DNA from: Flavobacterium caeni
Lineage (GTDB): Bacteria; Bacteroidota; Bacteroidia; Flavobacteriales; Flavobacteriaceae
Direction: 5' to 3'
Assembly (NCBI RefSeq): GCF_900101895.1
Contig: NZ_FMVF01000003.1
Location: forward strand, 1 to 64,000
Length of the DNA: 64,000 nucleotides
Part shown: piece after piece, positions 24,034-32,588 of the stretch
How the letters are laid out: the number at the start of each line of letters is the position of its first letter
Position numbering within the stretch: the first letter of the stretch is position 1
Position numbers and translations under genes: made by a program
Notes under the pieces: generated by a model
The model's input: only the letters and a program-made list of their open reading frames with translations
What the model was told of the DNA's origin: nothing
Database searches by the model: none

Positions 24034-24573
24034 TTAATTTTTGTTCATGTAATCTTCGATTTTTTTTACCGCGTGGTGGTAGGATGCCTTGAGCGCACCC
24101 ACCGATGTGCCCAGGATTTCAGACATGTCCTCGTATTTGATTTCCTCGAAATATTTCATGTTGAACACCAAGCGTTGCTTGTCTGGCAATGTAGCTATGG
24201 CATTTTGCAATTTGAGTTGGATTTCATTGCCGTCGAAATACTGATCGGCCTTGAGGTTGTCGACTTTTTTATTGTAGAGCTCTTCGCTGGTGATCCTGCC
24301 GCGTTTGGCGCGTTGGTTCAACAGCGTGATGGCCTCGTTGGTGGCTATACGGTACATCCAGGAAAACAACTTGCTTTCGCCTTTGAATCCCTTCAGGTGC
24401 TGAAACACCTTGACAAAGGTATTCTGCAGCACATCGTCGGCATCGTCATGGTCGATGACCATCGCGCGGATATGGCTGTACAGCGGCCTTTGGTATTGGG
24501 CCATCAGTTTTTGGAACGCCTGGTTTTGTGTGCGCGGGTCGAGCAGTTGTGCTATGAATTCCTTTTCTTCCAA
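24034..24573 (-). CDS. ECF-type RNA polymerase sigma factor
   Basis: A 179-residue sigma-70 family factor. Region 2 includes DADDVLQNTFVKVFQHLKGF and FSWMYRIATNEAITLLNQ. Region 4 includes LPDKQRLVFNMKYFEEIKYEDMSEILGTSVGALKASYHHAVKKI with the HTH. It is the first of three genes with a membrane anti-sigma-like protein and a Spy-like periplasmic protein. The SRPBCC gene stops 41 bases upstream on the same strand, so it may be cotranscribed or simply adjacent. Confidence 0.93.
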   Translation of the reverse strand: MEEKEFIAQLLDPRTQNQAFQKLMAQYQRPLYSHIRAMVIDHDDADDVLQNTFVKVFQHLKGFKGESKLFSWMYRIATNEAITLLNQRAKRGRITSEELYNKKVDNLKADQYFDGNEIQLKLQNAIATLPDKQRLVFNMKYFEEIKYEDMSEILGTSVGALKASYHHAVKKIEDYMNKN

Positions 24574-24614
24574 AGAAAAAAATTTGGGCTTGGAATACCG
24601 ATTATGTGAAAGGT

Positions 24615-25724
24615 TTAATCGGCTTCAGGCGATGGCACTTCGGCGGCAGGTTCAACCACAGCAGGCTCCACCGGTTTCCATACCCGTGGCTTGGGTACGG
24701 CGACGGTTTTGGGTTTTACCGGGATGTAAATTTGCGTGACCCATTTGGACGGATGCAATTCATGTTCGACATGGGTGGTGTACAATTCTACATAGGGCCC
24801 GGTCTCGCTTTGGGCGATGTGTTTTTCAGCCATGTACGCAAACCCCTTGTCCCAGGCCTGTTGCAGGTGAGAGTAGTCGCCCGTCAGCGTGGTTTTGACC
24901 GCTTCAAAGCCCGTCAGCTTGCCCGCAATCAGGTCGCTGTCTTGGCCCAGGAAAATTTGTTTGTCGACGGGAATACACACCGACATATCGGTGATGCCTT
25001 TGGCGCGGTCGTACGTATGGTAAATGACAAACGGTTTGCCGTAGATCGTCATCTTGTTTTTCTTGAAAAAATGGATGAGCTGCGGCAACAGGATGCGGAT
25101 GTTCTTTGGTACGTTGACTATTTTGCTGGTGATGCGTTTCGACAAATAAAAAGCCGATGTCTTGTTCACCACGCCATCGACTTTGATGTCGAACGTATTG
25201 AGTTCATAATTGACCGACTTGTTCAAATTGGCCAAACTGCGCTCGTACATCGTCCCGATCACTTGGTCTACGCCGCCGTTGAACGCGCTGTACACTTTAA
25301 ACCCAAATCCCATGTGGCCCTTGGATCGCCAAGTGACTTTGGTGCCGCCCGTGGTGTCCTTGAACGTCCAGTACACCTCCGAAACGGTGCCGCTATGCGT
25401 CATTTTTTGACGGATGCTCGTGTTGTCGGCCACCTCTGTCGTGACCACCTTGCCGCTGCCGTCCTTGCCCACCCAAGCATACGAGCCGCCTTTGCCCACG
25501 GTGTGTTGCGGGTAGGTGAACTGCATATCGGGATCGTCGACTTTCCAGGAACCGAAATTTTCCCAGTTGCGCAAGTCGTTTACGTAGTTGAAGACAGTGG
25601 TTCTTGGTGATTTGATGATCATGCTGCGTTCGACTTCAAAATCGCCTTTTTGCGTGGCTACAAATACCGATAACGCAAAAAAGCCGAGCAAAAGCAACAA
25701 GAAAATGTACTTAAGGATTCTCAT
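24615..25724 (-). CDS. SRPBCC (START-like) domain plus GyrI-like domain protein
   Basis: A 369-residue protein. Residues 1-24 form a membrane anchor or signal (ILKYIFLLLLLGFFALSVFVA). A polyketide-cyclase/SRPBCC hydrophobic-ligand domain follows (about 30-170: VERSMIIKSPRTTVFNYVNDLRNWENFGSW). A GyrI-like small-molecule-binding domain lies at about 190-345 (YGKPFVIYHTYDRAKGITDMSVCIPV). A Pro/Val/Ala-rich tail ends the protein. This combination is frequent in flavobacterial proteins of unknown role. Ligand and process are unknown. Confidence 0.8.
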   Translation of the reverse strand: MRILKYIFLLLLLGFFALSVFVATQKGDFEVERSMIIKSPRTTVFNYVNDLRNWENFGSWKVDDPDMQFTYPQHTVGKGGSYAWVGKDGSGKVVTTEVADNTSIRQKMTHSGTVSEVYWTFKDTTGGTKVTWRSKGHMGFGFKVYSAFNGGVDQVIGTMYERSLANLNKSVNYELNTFDIKVDGVVNKTSAFYLSKRITSKIVNVPKNIRILLPQLIHFFKKNKMTIYGKPFVIYHTYDRAKGITDMSVCIPVDKQIFLGQDSDLIAGKLTGFEAVKTTLTGDYSHLQQAWDKGFAYMAEKHIAQSETGPYVELYTTHVEHELHPSKWVTQIYIPVKPKTVAVPKPRVWKPVEPAVVEPAAEVPSPEAD

Positions 25725-25850
25725 GCCAATTCATTTGGTGCAGTAAAGTTACGCATTAAATCGGTAGGTTGCTTATACAATCTTTGTGGCAAATTCCAGA
25801 ATTTTAGGGTCGAGATTGTTATATTTGTCATTCAACCAAATGCAGGAACA

Positions 25851-27875
25851 ATGAATCTTAAAACTTTGACCGGAATTGCGCTTTCGGCGGCCGTGCTGGC
25901 CTCGTGCAGTAAAAAGGAAGCGACAACCGAAACCAAAACAGCCGAAAAATTTGAATACAAGGTAGAAGAGTTTGCCGACATCCAGGTGTTGCGCTACCAA
26001 ATCGCGGGCTGGGAAAATCTCACGCTCAAGGAGCAGGAATTGGTGTACTACCTCACCCAGGCAGGAATGGCGGGCCGCGACATCCATTGGGATCAGAATT
26101 ACAAACACAACCTCAAGATCCGCAGGGCGCTCGAGCAAATTTACACCACTTATGGCGGCGACAAATCATCCGAAAACTGGAAACAGTTCGAGATTTACGT
26201 CAAAAGGGTGTGGTTTTCGAACGGCATCCACCACCACTATTCTTCGGATAAAATTAAACCCGGATTCGACATCGCTTATTTCAAGCAGCTTTTGGCCGAT
26301 ACAAAGACAACACTTGCGCCAGAAATTGTCGAAGTCTTGTTCAACGATGTAGACGCCAAGAAAGTAAACCTCGACGAATCGAAAGGACTCATCGCGGGAT
26401 CGGCCGTCAATTTTTACGACAAAGGCATCACCGACGCCGAAGCCGAAGCATTTTACAAAGCCAAACACAGTCCGAATCCCGAACAACCGGTTTCGTTTGG
26501 GTTGAACTCCAAACTTGTGCGCAACGCCTCGGGGCAGCTCGAGGAGAAAGTCTGGAAAAGCGGCGGCATGTATGGTGCGGCCATCGATAAAATCGTGTAT
26601 TGGCTCGAAAAAGCCAAGGGCGTGGCCGAAAACAAAAAGCAAGCCGATGCGCTCGCGCTGTTGATCCAATATTATAAGACAGGCGACCTAAAGACCTGGG
26701 ACGATTACAACATTGCGTGGTTGCAGGCCACCGAGGGCAACATCGACTACATCCAAGGATTTGTGGAAGTTTACAACGACCCGATTGGGTACCGTGGTTC
26801 GTATGAAAGTGTGGTACAGATCAAGGACTTCGACATGTCGGCCAAGATGGAAAAGATTTCACACGAAGCGCAATGGTTCGAAGACCATTCGCCTTTGCAA
26901 CCCGAACACAAACGCAAGGACGTGGTGGGCGTATCGTATAAAACGGTCATCGTCGCGGGCGAGTCGGGCGATTCGTCGCCGAGCACGCCTATTGGGGTCA
27001 ATTTGCCGAATGCCGACTGGATTCGATCGGATTACGGTTCCAAATCGGTTTCGCTGGGCAATATCGTCGATTCCTACAACAACGTGGGGGGCACGAGCAA
27101 GCTCAAGGAATTTGCGAACGATCAGGAAGAAATCGACCTCGATGTCAAGTATGGCGAACTCGCCGATAAATTGCATACGGCCTTGCATGAAGTGGTAGGG
27201 CATGCATCGGGCAAGATCAACAAAGGCGTTGGGACACCTAAGGAAACGCTCAAAGGTTATGCTTCGACGCTCGAGGAAGGTCGCGCCGATTTGGTAGGCT
27301 TGTATTATTTGTACGATCCGAAACTGCAAGAACTCGGGTTGGTAGAAGATTGGAAAAAGACCGGAATGGCCGCCTACAACGACTACATCCGCAACGGGCT
27401 CATGACCCAGCTCATCCGCATCGAACCGGGCGCTAACATAGAGGAAGCGCACATGCGCAACCGCCAATGGGTAAGTGCGTGGGTGTTCGAGAAAGGACAA
27501 AAGGAAAACGTGATCGAGAAACTCACGCGCGACGGCAAAACCTATTACAACATCACCAATTATGAAAAACTGCGCGCGTTGTTCGGCGATTTGCTCAAGG
27601 AAACCCAACGCATCAAATCGGAAGGCGATTTCAAGGCCGCCAAGGCGCTCGTTGAAAACTATGGTGTGAAGGTCGACCAGAAATTGCACGCCGAAGTGCT
27701 CAAGCGCAACGAACAATTCAAGTCGCCGCCTTACAGCGGTTTTGTCAACCCGGTGCTGGTGCCGAAAGTCGAGAACGGCAAAATCGTATCGATTGCCGTG
27801 ACCCAGCCCAAGACCTTTGCCGAACAGATGTTGTACTATTCCAAAAATTACAACTTCCTGCCCGACGAAAACTAA
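25851..27875 (+). CDS. Dipeptidyl peptidase III-like lipoprotein (M49 family)
   Basis: A 674-residue zinc exopeptidase that releases dipeptides from peptide N termini. The signal peptide and lipobox (LAAAVLASC, Cys19) indicate an outer- or inner-membrane lipoprotein facing the periplasm. The M49 motifs are HEVVGH at residues 446-451 (two zinc His and catalytic Glu) and EEGRAD at 475-480 (third zinc ligand Glu). In Bacteroidota the first motif often reads HEVLGHASG; here it reads HEVVGHASG. Peptide scavenging or turnover is the likely role. The gene is divergent from the SRPBCC gene and ends in a terminator. Confidence 0.9.
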   Translation: MNLKTLTGIALSAAVLASCSKKEATTETKTAEKFEYKVEEFADIQVLRYQIAGWENLTLKEQELVYYLTQAGMAGRDIHWDQNYKHNLKIRRALEQIYTTYGGDKSSENWKQFEIYVKRVWFSNGIHHHYSSDKIKPGFDIAYFKQLLADTKTTLAPEIVEVLFNDVDAKKVNLDESKGLIAGSAVNFYDKGITDAEAEAFYKAKHSPNPEQPVSFGLNSKLVRNASGQLEEKVWKSGGMYGAAIDKIVYWLEKAKGVAENKKQADALALLIQYYKTGDLKTWDDYNIAWLQATEGNIDYIQGFVEVYNDPIGYRGSYESVVQIKDFDMSAKMEKISHEAQWFEDHSPLQPEHKRKDVVGVSYKTVIVAGESGDSSPSTPIGVNLPNADWIRSDYGSKSVSLGNIVDSYNNVGGTSKLKEFANDQEEIDLDVKYGELADKLHTALHEVVGHASGKINKGVGTPKETLKGYASTLEEGRADLVGLYYLYDPKLQELGLVEDWKKTGMAAYNDYIRNGLMTQLIRIEPGANIEEAHMRNRQWVSAWVFEKGQKENVIEKLTRDGKTYYNITNYEKLRALFGDLLKETQRIKSEGDFKAAKALVENYGVKVDQKLHAEVLKRNEQFKSPPYSGFVNPVLVPKVENGKIVSIAVTQPKTFAEQMLYYSKNYNFLPDEN

Positions 27876-27889
27876 AAGGAAAATACCAG

Positions 27890-27918
27890 AACCGCGACGA
27901 AAGTTGCGGTTTTTTTTA
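27890..27918 (+). terminator. Terminator of the DPP III gene
   Basis: A hairpin AACCGCGAC/GTTGCGGTT with a GAAA tetraloop and one mismatch is followed by eight T. It overlaps the end of the small convergent membrane-protein gene. Confidence 0.8.
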
Positions 27919-28104
27919 TCGTTTCATCGTGAATTTGATCACGAACAACAGGGCGATGAAAATCAGGAACCCGATCAAAACCTGCCAACTTCCTTTGTAG
28001 AACCGTTGGTGCAAACCGGCATCCTTGCGGTAAACATAGATGCTGGCCCCGATGAAAACCAAGAGGAAAAGTCCGGCGAAAATCAATTGTCCCTGTGTAA
28101 ACAT
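27916..28104 (-). CDS. Small two-helix membrane protein
   Basis: A 62-residue protein with two hydrophobic segments (about 5-22 and 40-58: WQVLIGFLIFIALLFVIKF), separated by a basic loop. The start MFTQGQLIF at 28104 is preferred; the frame to 28134 adds ten residues from the shared divergent promoter. Function is unknown. Similar small flavobacterial membrane proteins occur next to housekeeping genes. Confidence 0.65.
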   Translation of the reverse strand: MFTQGQLIFAGLFLLVFIGASIYVYRKDAGLHQRFYKGSWQVLIGFLIFIALLFVIKFTMKR

Positions 28105-28181
28105 TGTGTATAAAATTTGCACAAAGTTACACATTCGCGTAGGAAATTCGGCTACTTTGCGACGGATAAAACATCGACATT

Positions 28182-28571
28182 ATGCAAAAACAAATCGGTT
28201 CGGTCAAGGAATTCCATACGGCATTCGGGCTGGGGGTGAGCGAGTCGCCAAAAGGCGATCTGGGCGAAAGCAAGAACATGCTGCGCTACAATTTGATGAA
28301 GGAGGAAAACGAGGAATACCTCGAAGCGGTGCAAAACAACGACCTTGTAGAGGTGGCCGATGCGTTGGGCGACATGATGTACATTTTGTGCGGGACCATT
28401 ATCGAACACGGGCTGCAGCACATCATAGAAGACGTGTTCGACGAAATCCAACGTTCGAACATGAGCAAATTGGGCGAGGACGGCAAACCCATTTACCGCG
28501 AGGACGGCAAGGTGATGAAAGGGCCTAATTATTTCAAACCCGACTTTTCGAAGATAATTAGCAATGTATAA
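28182..28571 (+). CDS. MazG-like nucleotide pyrophosphohydrolase
   Basis: A 129-residue all-helical NTP-PPase of the MazG/PRA-PH type. The metal-binding motif is split as KEENEEYLEA (ExxE) and DALGDMMYILCG (DxxxD). Such enzymes hydrolyse nucleoside triphosphates, often non-canonical ones, to monophosphate and pyrophosphate. The C-terminal segment SKLGEDGKPIYREDGKVMKGPNY also appears in phage and bacterial relatives that act on dNTPs. It stands alone between a divergent small gene and the convergent ilvE. Confidence 0.82.
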   Translation: MQKQIGSVKEFHTAFGLGVSESPKGDLGESKNMLRYNLMKEENEEYLEAVQNNDLVEVADALGDMMYILCGTIIEHGLQHIIEDVFDEIQRSNMSKLGEDGKPIYREDGKVMKGPNYFKPDFSKIISNV

Positions 28572-28579
28572 TTAATAAT

Positions 28580-28611
28580 GAAAAAGCCGAACGTTCATGT
28601 TCGGCTTTTCT
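28580..28611. terminator. Bidirectional terminator between the MazG-like gene and ilvE
   Basis: An 11-bp stem AAAAGCCGAAC/GTTCGGCTTTT with a 6-base loop lies between two converging genes. Confidence 0.85.
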
Positions 28612-28640
28612 GTTTTTATGTGGTACGTGACAATTATTAA

Positions 28641-29708
28641 TTAAATCTTCACTGTCCAGCCAAACGTATCTTCGGCCAATTTGTATTGTATCTTGGTCAG
28701 TTTGTCTTTGAGTTGCAAAGCAAATGAATCGGCCATTTTTGGCAACTCATAATAGGTGTCCTGGTACGAAAACCCGACGATAGGATTTACCACCGCAGCA
28801 GTGCCCGCGCCAAAGATTTCCTTGAGACTGCCATCTTTCATACCTTCGATCAGTTCCGAAACCAAAACCGAACGTTCTTCGACCTTGATGCCTTCGCGCT
28901 TGGCCAACGCGATCAAACTCTTGCGCGTGACCCCGTCGAGGATGCGTTCGCTGGTAGGCGCAGTGAGCAACGTATCGTTGATGCGGAAAAAAACGTTCAT
29001 CGTTCCGGCTTCCTCGAGCTTGGTGTGCGTGGCGTCGTCGGTCCAGATCACTTGCTGGAATCCTTTTTCGTTGGCGAGTTTGGTCGGGTAAAATTGCGCA
29101 GAATAGTTGCCCGCCGCCTTGGCCGCACCGATACCGCCGTTGGCCGCACGGCTGTAATGTTCGGCAATCAGCACTTTTACTTCGCCCGAATAATAAGCCT
29201 TGGCAGGCGATAGGATGATCATGAACCTGAATTGGGTCGACGGCGCCGCCACGACACCGCTCCCTATCGCAATCATGAACGGACGAATATACAAGGTATT
29301 GCCCAAACCGAACTTGACCCATTCGCGTTCGAGGTCGATGAGTTGGTGTAAGCCGCTCATGAAAATATCCTCAGGGATTTCGGGCATCGCCATCCTGACG
29401 GCCGATTTGTTCAAACGGTCGAGGTTTTGGTCGGGACGAAACAGCCACACGTCGCCGGCTTCGTCCTTGTAGGCCTTCATGCCTTCGAAAATGGCCTGCC
29501 CGTAGTGGAACACCTTGGCCGACGGATCGAGCAGGAAAGGCTCGTAAGGCTTGATTTGCGGCTTATGCCATTTGCCTTCGCGAAAGTCACATACGAACAT
29601 ATGGTCGGTAAAAGTCGCGCCGAACGCGAGGTTGTCAAAATCGACCGAGGCGATCTTGGATTGGGCAACTTTTACGATATCGATTTCGTTGGTGGTCTTT
29701 ACACTCAT
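28641..29708 (-). CDS. ilvE: Branched-chain amino acid aminotransferase
   Basis: A 355-residue class IV PLP aminotransferase for the last step of Leu, Ile and Val synthesis or the first step of their breakdown. The PLP lysine lies in IGAAKAAGNY. The VIWTDDATHTKLEEAGTMNVFF motif matches the BCAT signature, and IYLGTAAVV-type phosphate-binding residues appear as EIFGAGTAAVVNP. Length and order match the long BCAT group (ilvE of Bacteroidota). Not in an ilv operon here. Confidence 0.93.
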   Translation of the reverse strand: MSVKTTNEIDIVKVAQSKIASVDFDNLAFGATFTDHMFVCDFREGKWHKPQIKPYEPFLLDPSAKVFHYGQAIFEGMKAYKDEAGDVWLFRPDQNLDRLNKSAVRMAMPEIPEDIFMSGLHQLIDLEREWVKFGLGNTLYIRPFMIAIGSGVVAAPSTQFRFMIILSPAKAYYSGEVKVLIAEHYSRAANGGIGAAKAAGNYSAQFYPTKLANEKGFQQVIWTDDATHTKLEEAGTMNVFFRINDTLLTAPTSERILDGVTRKSLIALAKREGIKVEERSVLVSELIEGMKDGSLKEIFGAGTAAVVNPIVGFSYQDTYYELPKMADSFALQLKDKLTKIQYKLAEDTFGWTVKI

Positions 29709-29969
29709 AAATTGGACAAATTACTGGTTTTTAAATTACTGACAATCAATTGGTTAAAATAAAAATAATCACAGCTTGATCTTCGGGCTAAAATAATAAA
29801 AAAATCGGCGAATTTTTGGCCGTTGCGCCGCATTTATTTTTTGTTTTGGGTTATTCTTTTCGGGCGCCGCCAAATCTTACCGAAATCGCAATAATTTGTA
29901 AGAAAGTGTATAGTAGTTTGAAAAAACGCGCTATTTTTGCGACTGTTCTAAACCGTAAAAATCAAACCG

Positions 29970-30608
29970 ATGAAAAAAATAATGGTATTGGGTTGCAGCC
30001 TGTTGGTGCTGGCCGCGTGCAAGAAAGAATCAGAGGAAGTGAAGGTCGACGAAACCAAGGTCGAAACACCCGTCGATTCGATCGCCATTAAAGATACCGT
30101 AGCGGCCCATCAGATCGAGGCGGTGCCCGTAGCAACAGAAGCGACCGTTGTCGCCGAAACCAAAACCGAACCTGCCGCGAAAACCGAAGCCGCCAAACCC
30201 GCGCTCAAGTATGCCGCGTTCGGAAGCAAAATAACGGCCGACAAGGCGCTCAGCAAGGAGCAAATGACGCAAAAATATGCATCGCTCAAAAAAGGCGATA
30301 CGATAGACGTGAAGTTCAAATCGAAGATCATGTCGGTATGCAAAAAGAAAGGATGCTGGATGAAAATGGATTTGGCCGACAACAAAGAGTCGTTCATCCG
30401 CTTTAAGGACTATGGCTTTTTTGTTCCGCTCAATGCCGACAATTCCGATGCCGTGGTAAGCGGCAAGGCGTTTCTCGACGTGATTTCGGTAGATGAGCTC
30501 AAGCATTACGCCAAGGACGGCGGCAAATCGCAGGAGGAGATCGACAAAATCACCCAGCCCAAAATCACCTATGCCTTCCAGGCCGACGGGGTGTTGATCC
30601 AGGAATAA
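29970..30608 (+). CDS. DUF4920 lipoprotein
   Basis: A 212-residue lipoprotein (MKKIMVLGCSLLVLAAC, lipobox Cys at 17). A low-complexity Ala/Glu/Lys/Val linker (about 20-80) precedes a DUF4920 domain (about 85-205) with the CKKKGCWM motif, whose two cysteines may bind metal, and KDYGFFVPL. The family is Bacteroidota-specific and uncharacterised. It overlaps the next lipoprotein gene by one base (TAATG), so the two are cotranslated. A TATTTTTG promoter box lies about 40 bases upstream. Confidence 0.85.
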   Translation: MKKIMVLGCSLLVLAACKKESEEVKVDETKVETPVDSIAIKDTVAAHQIEAVPVATEATVVAETKTEPAAKTEAAKPALKYAAFGSKITADKALSKEQMTQKYASLKKGDTIDVKFKSKIMSVCKKKGCWMKMDLADNKESFIRFKDYGFFVPLNADNSDAVVSGKAFLDVISVDELKHYAKDGGKSQEEIDKITQPKITYAFQADGVLIQE

Positions 30609-31063
30609 TGCGGAGCCTACTGTGCGTTGCGATCGCGGTTCTGGCCGTGGCATGCCAATCCAAGAAAGCCGAGAAGACCGAGGCGGCCGAGGCTTGCGTC
30701 AAGGACACGGCTTCGACAGGCAAGAAATTCGAGATGTATGAAATGTCGGAGATGTCGCTTTTGATGGAACAAATGTACGTCGACAACCAACGGCTCAAGG
30801 CGCGCATCGAACAGGGCGATACGATCGGGTCGTTCCCGAATCATTTTTTAAAGATCCACCAGGCGGTCATGACCGACCAGGCCGAAAACGATGCCTTTTT
30901 CAAGGAACAGGCGGCCAATTTCATCGGCGCGCAGGAACTGATTTACAAAGATCCGGCAAACGCCAAGACGCATTTCAACAAAGGCGTGGATGCCTGTTTG
31001 TCGTGCCATCAGGTGAAATGCGCGGGACCGATCCCAAGGATCAAGAAGCTGTACATCAATTAA
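30608..31063 (+). CDS. CxxCH lipoprotein, possible c-type cytochrome-like protein
   Basis: A 151-residue lipoprotein (lipobox LAVAC) with a helical body and a single CLSCH motif near the C terminus (about residue 133-137). The haem c attachment motif at the C-terminal end of a helical domain recalls cytochrome c' (Cytochrom_C_2). The overall length of the helical part fits loosely. It is translationally coupled to the DUF4920 gene. A role in periplasmic electron transfer or ligand binding is inference; loss of haem attachment in vivo is equally possible. Confidence 0.65.
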   Translation: MRSLLCVAIAVLAVACQSKKAEKTEAAEACVKDTASTGKKFEMYEMSEMSLLMEQMYVDNQRLKARIEQGDTIGSFPNHFLKIHQAVMTDQAENDAFFKEQAANFIGAQELIYKDPANAKTHFNKGVDACLSCHQVKCAGPIPRIKKLYIN

Positions 31064-31072
31064 ACTTTTATA

Positions 31073-31750
31073 TTGAGGAGGGAAATCCTGAAGACTTCGG
31101 ACGGATCCACGACGATCCATTTGCCCGACTGGGACGAATCGTACCATTCCAAACACGGCGCGATCCAGGAGGCGCAGCATGTGTTTATCCGGAACGGGCT
31201 GTCGTTATTTGAAGCAAAGCCTGTCGCTATTTTGGAGATCGGCTTTGGAACGGGACTCAATGCGTTCATCACGTTTCTCGAGAGTCGGCAAAAGAAACAA
31301 CCGATCGAGTATGTAGGGGTAGAGGCCTATCCCGTAGCGGCCGATGAGGTGTTGCTGATGAATTATCCCGAACAGCTGAAGGCCGACGATCAAATGCAGG
31401 TTTTTGCGCAGATGCACCAGCATCCTTGGGAAGTACCGGTTGTATTCGAAACTTCGGACGGTACAAATTTTACACTCACCAAACGAAAACAGTTTTTTCA
31501 CGAAATAAACGACAACCAGCGTTTCGATTTGGTCTATTTCGATGCGTTCGGGTACCGTGTGCAACCCGAGCTGTGGTCGCAGGAGATTTTCGAAAAGATG
31601 TTTGCGGCGCTCAAGCCAGGCGGTATTTTGGTTACTTATGCGGCACGCGGCGTCATCAAAAGGAACATGATGGCCGCAGGCTTTACGGTCGAGAAGCTGG
31701 CCGGGCCGCCGGGCAAACGCGAAATGTTCCGGGCGACAAAAGGGCGCTAG
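31073..31750 (+). CDS. mnmD: MnmD tRNA (5-methylaminomethyl-2-thiouridylate) methyltransferase
   Basis: A 225-residue SAM-dependent methyltransferase that finishes mnm5s2U34 in tRNA wobble positions. In Bacteroidota this is a stand-alone protein, without the FAD oxidase half of E. coli MnmC. The N-terminal TSDGSTTIHLPDWDESYHSKHGAIQEA block and the SAM motif ILEIGFGTGLNAF are diagnostic. DLVYFDAFGYRVQPELWSQEIF is the catalytic-site region. The start is a TTG at 31073 (then RREILKT); no ATG or GTG fits the conserved N terminus. It follows the CxxCH gene by 9 bases. Confidence 0.9.
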   Translation: MRREILKTSDGSTTIHLPDWDESYHSKHGAIQEAQHVFIRNGLSLFEAKPVAILEIGFGTGLNAFITFLESRQKKQPIEYVGVEAYPVAADEVLLMNYPEQLKADDQMQVFAQMHQHPWEVPVVFETSDGTNFTLTKRKQFFHEINDNQRFDLVYFDAFGYRVQPELWSQEIFEKMFAALKPGGILVTYAARGVIKRNMMAAGFTVEKLAGPPGKREMFRATKGR

Positions 31751-31899
31751 CACCATGGTTCCGAAACCGACGGGCGTTTCGTGAAAATTAACATCTGTTG
31801 CGTTGTGGCATCCGCGTTTGCCAATTAACGTTTCTTTTGTAATTCCGATTTTATTTTTGGCTACATTTGAAAGAACCAATTTTACGAAAACTATTATCC

Positions 31900-32097
31900 A
31901 TGAAAAGAACCATGTTTGCGTACACCAAAACGATCCTTGAAAGGGTGAGTTTCGATCCGAACCTGTTCTGCAAGGAATTGGAAAAAGCGCTGAAGATTTT
32001 ATTGCCTTATGAAGTCGAACAACTTACCGAATGGCTGCTCAATTTCACGGTCGAGAAACCCGAACTAAGGCAATGCTTGATTTACATTAACAAATAA
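31900..32097 (+). CDS. Small conserved protein, paralogue 1 of a tandem pair
   Basis: A 65-residue helical protein of unknown function. The start MKRTMFAYTKTI at 31900 is chosen because its partner (32347-32541) begins the same way. Both share YTK-x-x-LERVSFD-x-x-LFCKEL and LLPYE-x-EQL blocks. Small proteins with the core KT-LERVSFD-LF-KEL are common in flavobacteria. It may be DNA-binding or a regulator, but nothing in the sequence proves it. Confidence 0.7.
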   Translation: MKRTMFAYTKTILERVSFDPNLFCKELEKALKILLPYEVEQLTEWLLNFTVEKPELRQCLIYINK

Positions 32098-32101
32098 AAC
32101 T

Positions 32102-32129
32102 AAAGGGACTTAAACGGTCCCTTTTTTAT
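32102..32129 (+). terminator. Terminator after small paralogue 1
   Basis: An 8-bp stem AAAGGGAC/GTCCCTTT with a 7-base loop, followed by a T-run. It separates the two paralogues, so each has its own transcript. Confidence 0.8.
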
Positions 32130-32346
32130 TGTCTATCGAAATGATCCCGTGCTTTGTCATGGGATTTTGTCATTTTGATTGTTTCGCAATCGTTATAACT
32201 TGTAAGTTTATACTTTAAAATATTAATAAAAAGTGTATTTCAACGATTTTTTTTGCTTTTTATCGTCGAAAAGTTTTGTTCGTACAGTTATTTTGTGATA
32301 CATTTACCAAACGTTCTTACTAAGATAACCCCTAAATCTTAACACT

Positions 32347-32541
32347 ATGCCAAGAATGATTTACGATTATACGAAATCGGTACTGGAGCGCGTGAGTTTC
32401 GATCCGGTACTGTTCTGTAAGGAACTGCGTAAAGCGTTAAAGAACCTGTTGCCTTACGAATTGGAACAACTCAAAAAATGGCTTGTCAACTTCACGAACG
32501 AAAAGCCAGAACTACAGCCTTACATCAACATCGTCGGCTAG
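32347..32541 (+). CDS. Small conserved protein, paralogue 2 of a tandem pair
   Basis: A 64-residue relative of the 31900-32097 product, about two thirds identical over its length (YTKSVLERVSFDPVLFCKEL, LLPYELEQL). The leader of about 220 bases is AT-rich and holds no other gene. An ATP-independent helical fold is suggested by the amphipathic pattern. Function is unknown. Confidence 0.7.
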   Translation: MPRMIYDYTKSVLERVSFDPVLFCKELRKALKNLLPYELEQLKKWLVNFTNEKPELQPYINIVG

Positions 32542-32556
32542 ACGGTTGATGAACCG

Positions 32557-32588
32557 AAAAAAAGGAGCACGAGCGCTCCTTTTTTTTA
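32557..32588. terminator. Bidirectional terminator between small paralogue 2 and oxyR
   Basis: A 12-bp stem AAAAAAAGGAGC/GCTCCTTTTTTT with a 6-base loop at the convergent gene ends. Confidence 0.85.

Noticed and set aside
24606..25610. Long plus ORF antisense to the SRPBCC gene
   Set aside because: Shadow frame caused by GC-rich codon bias; the minus-strand reading has two clear domains.
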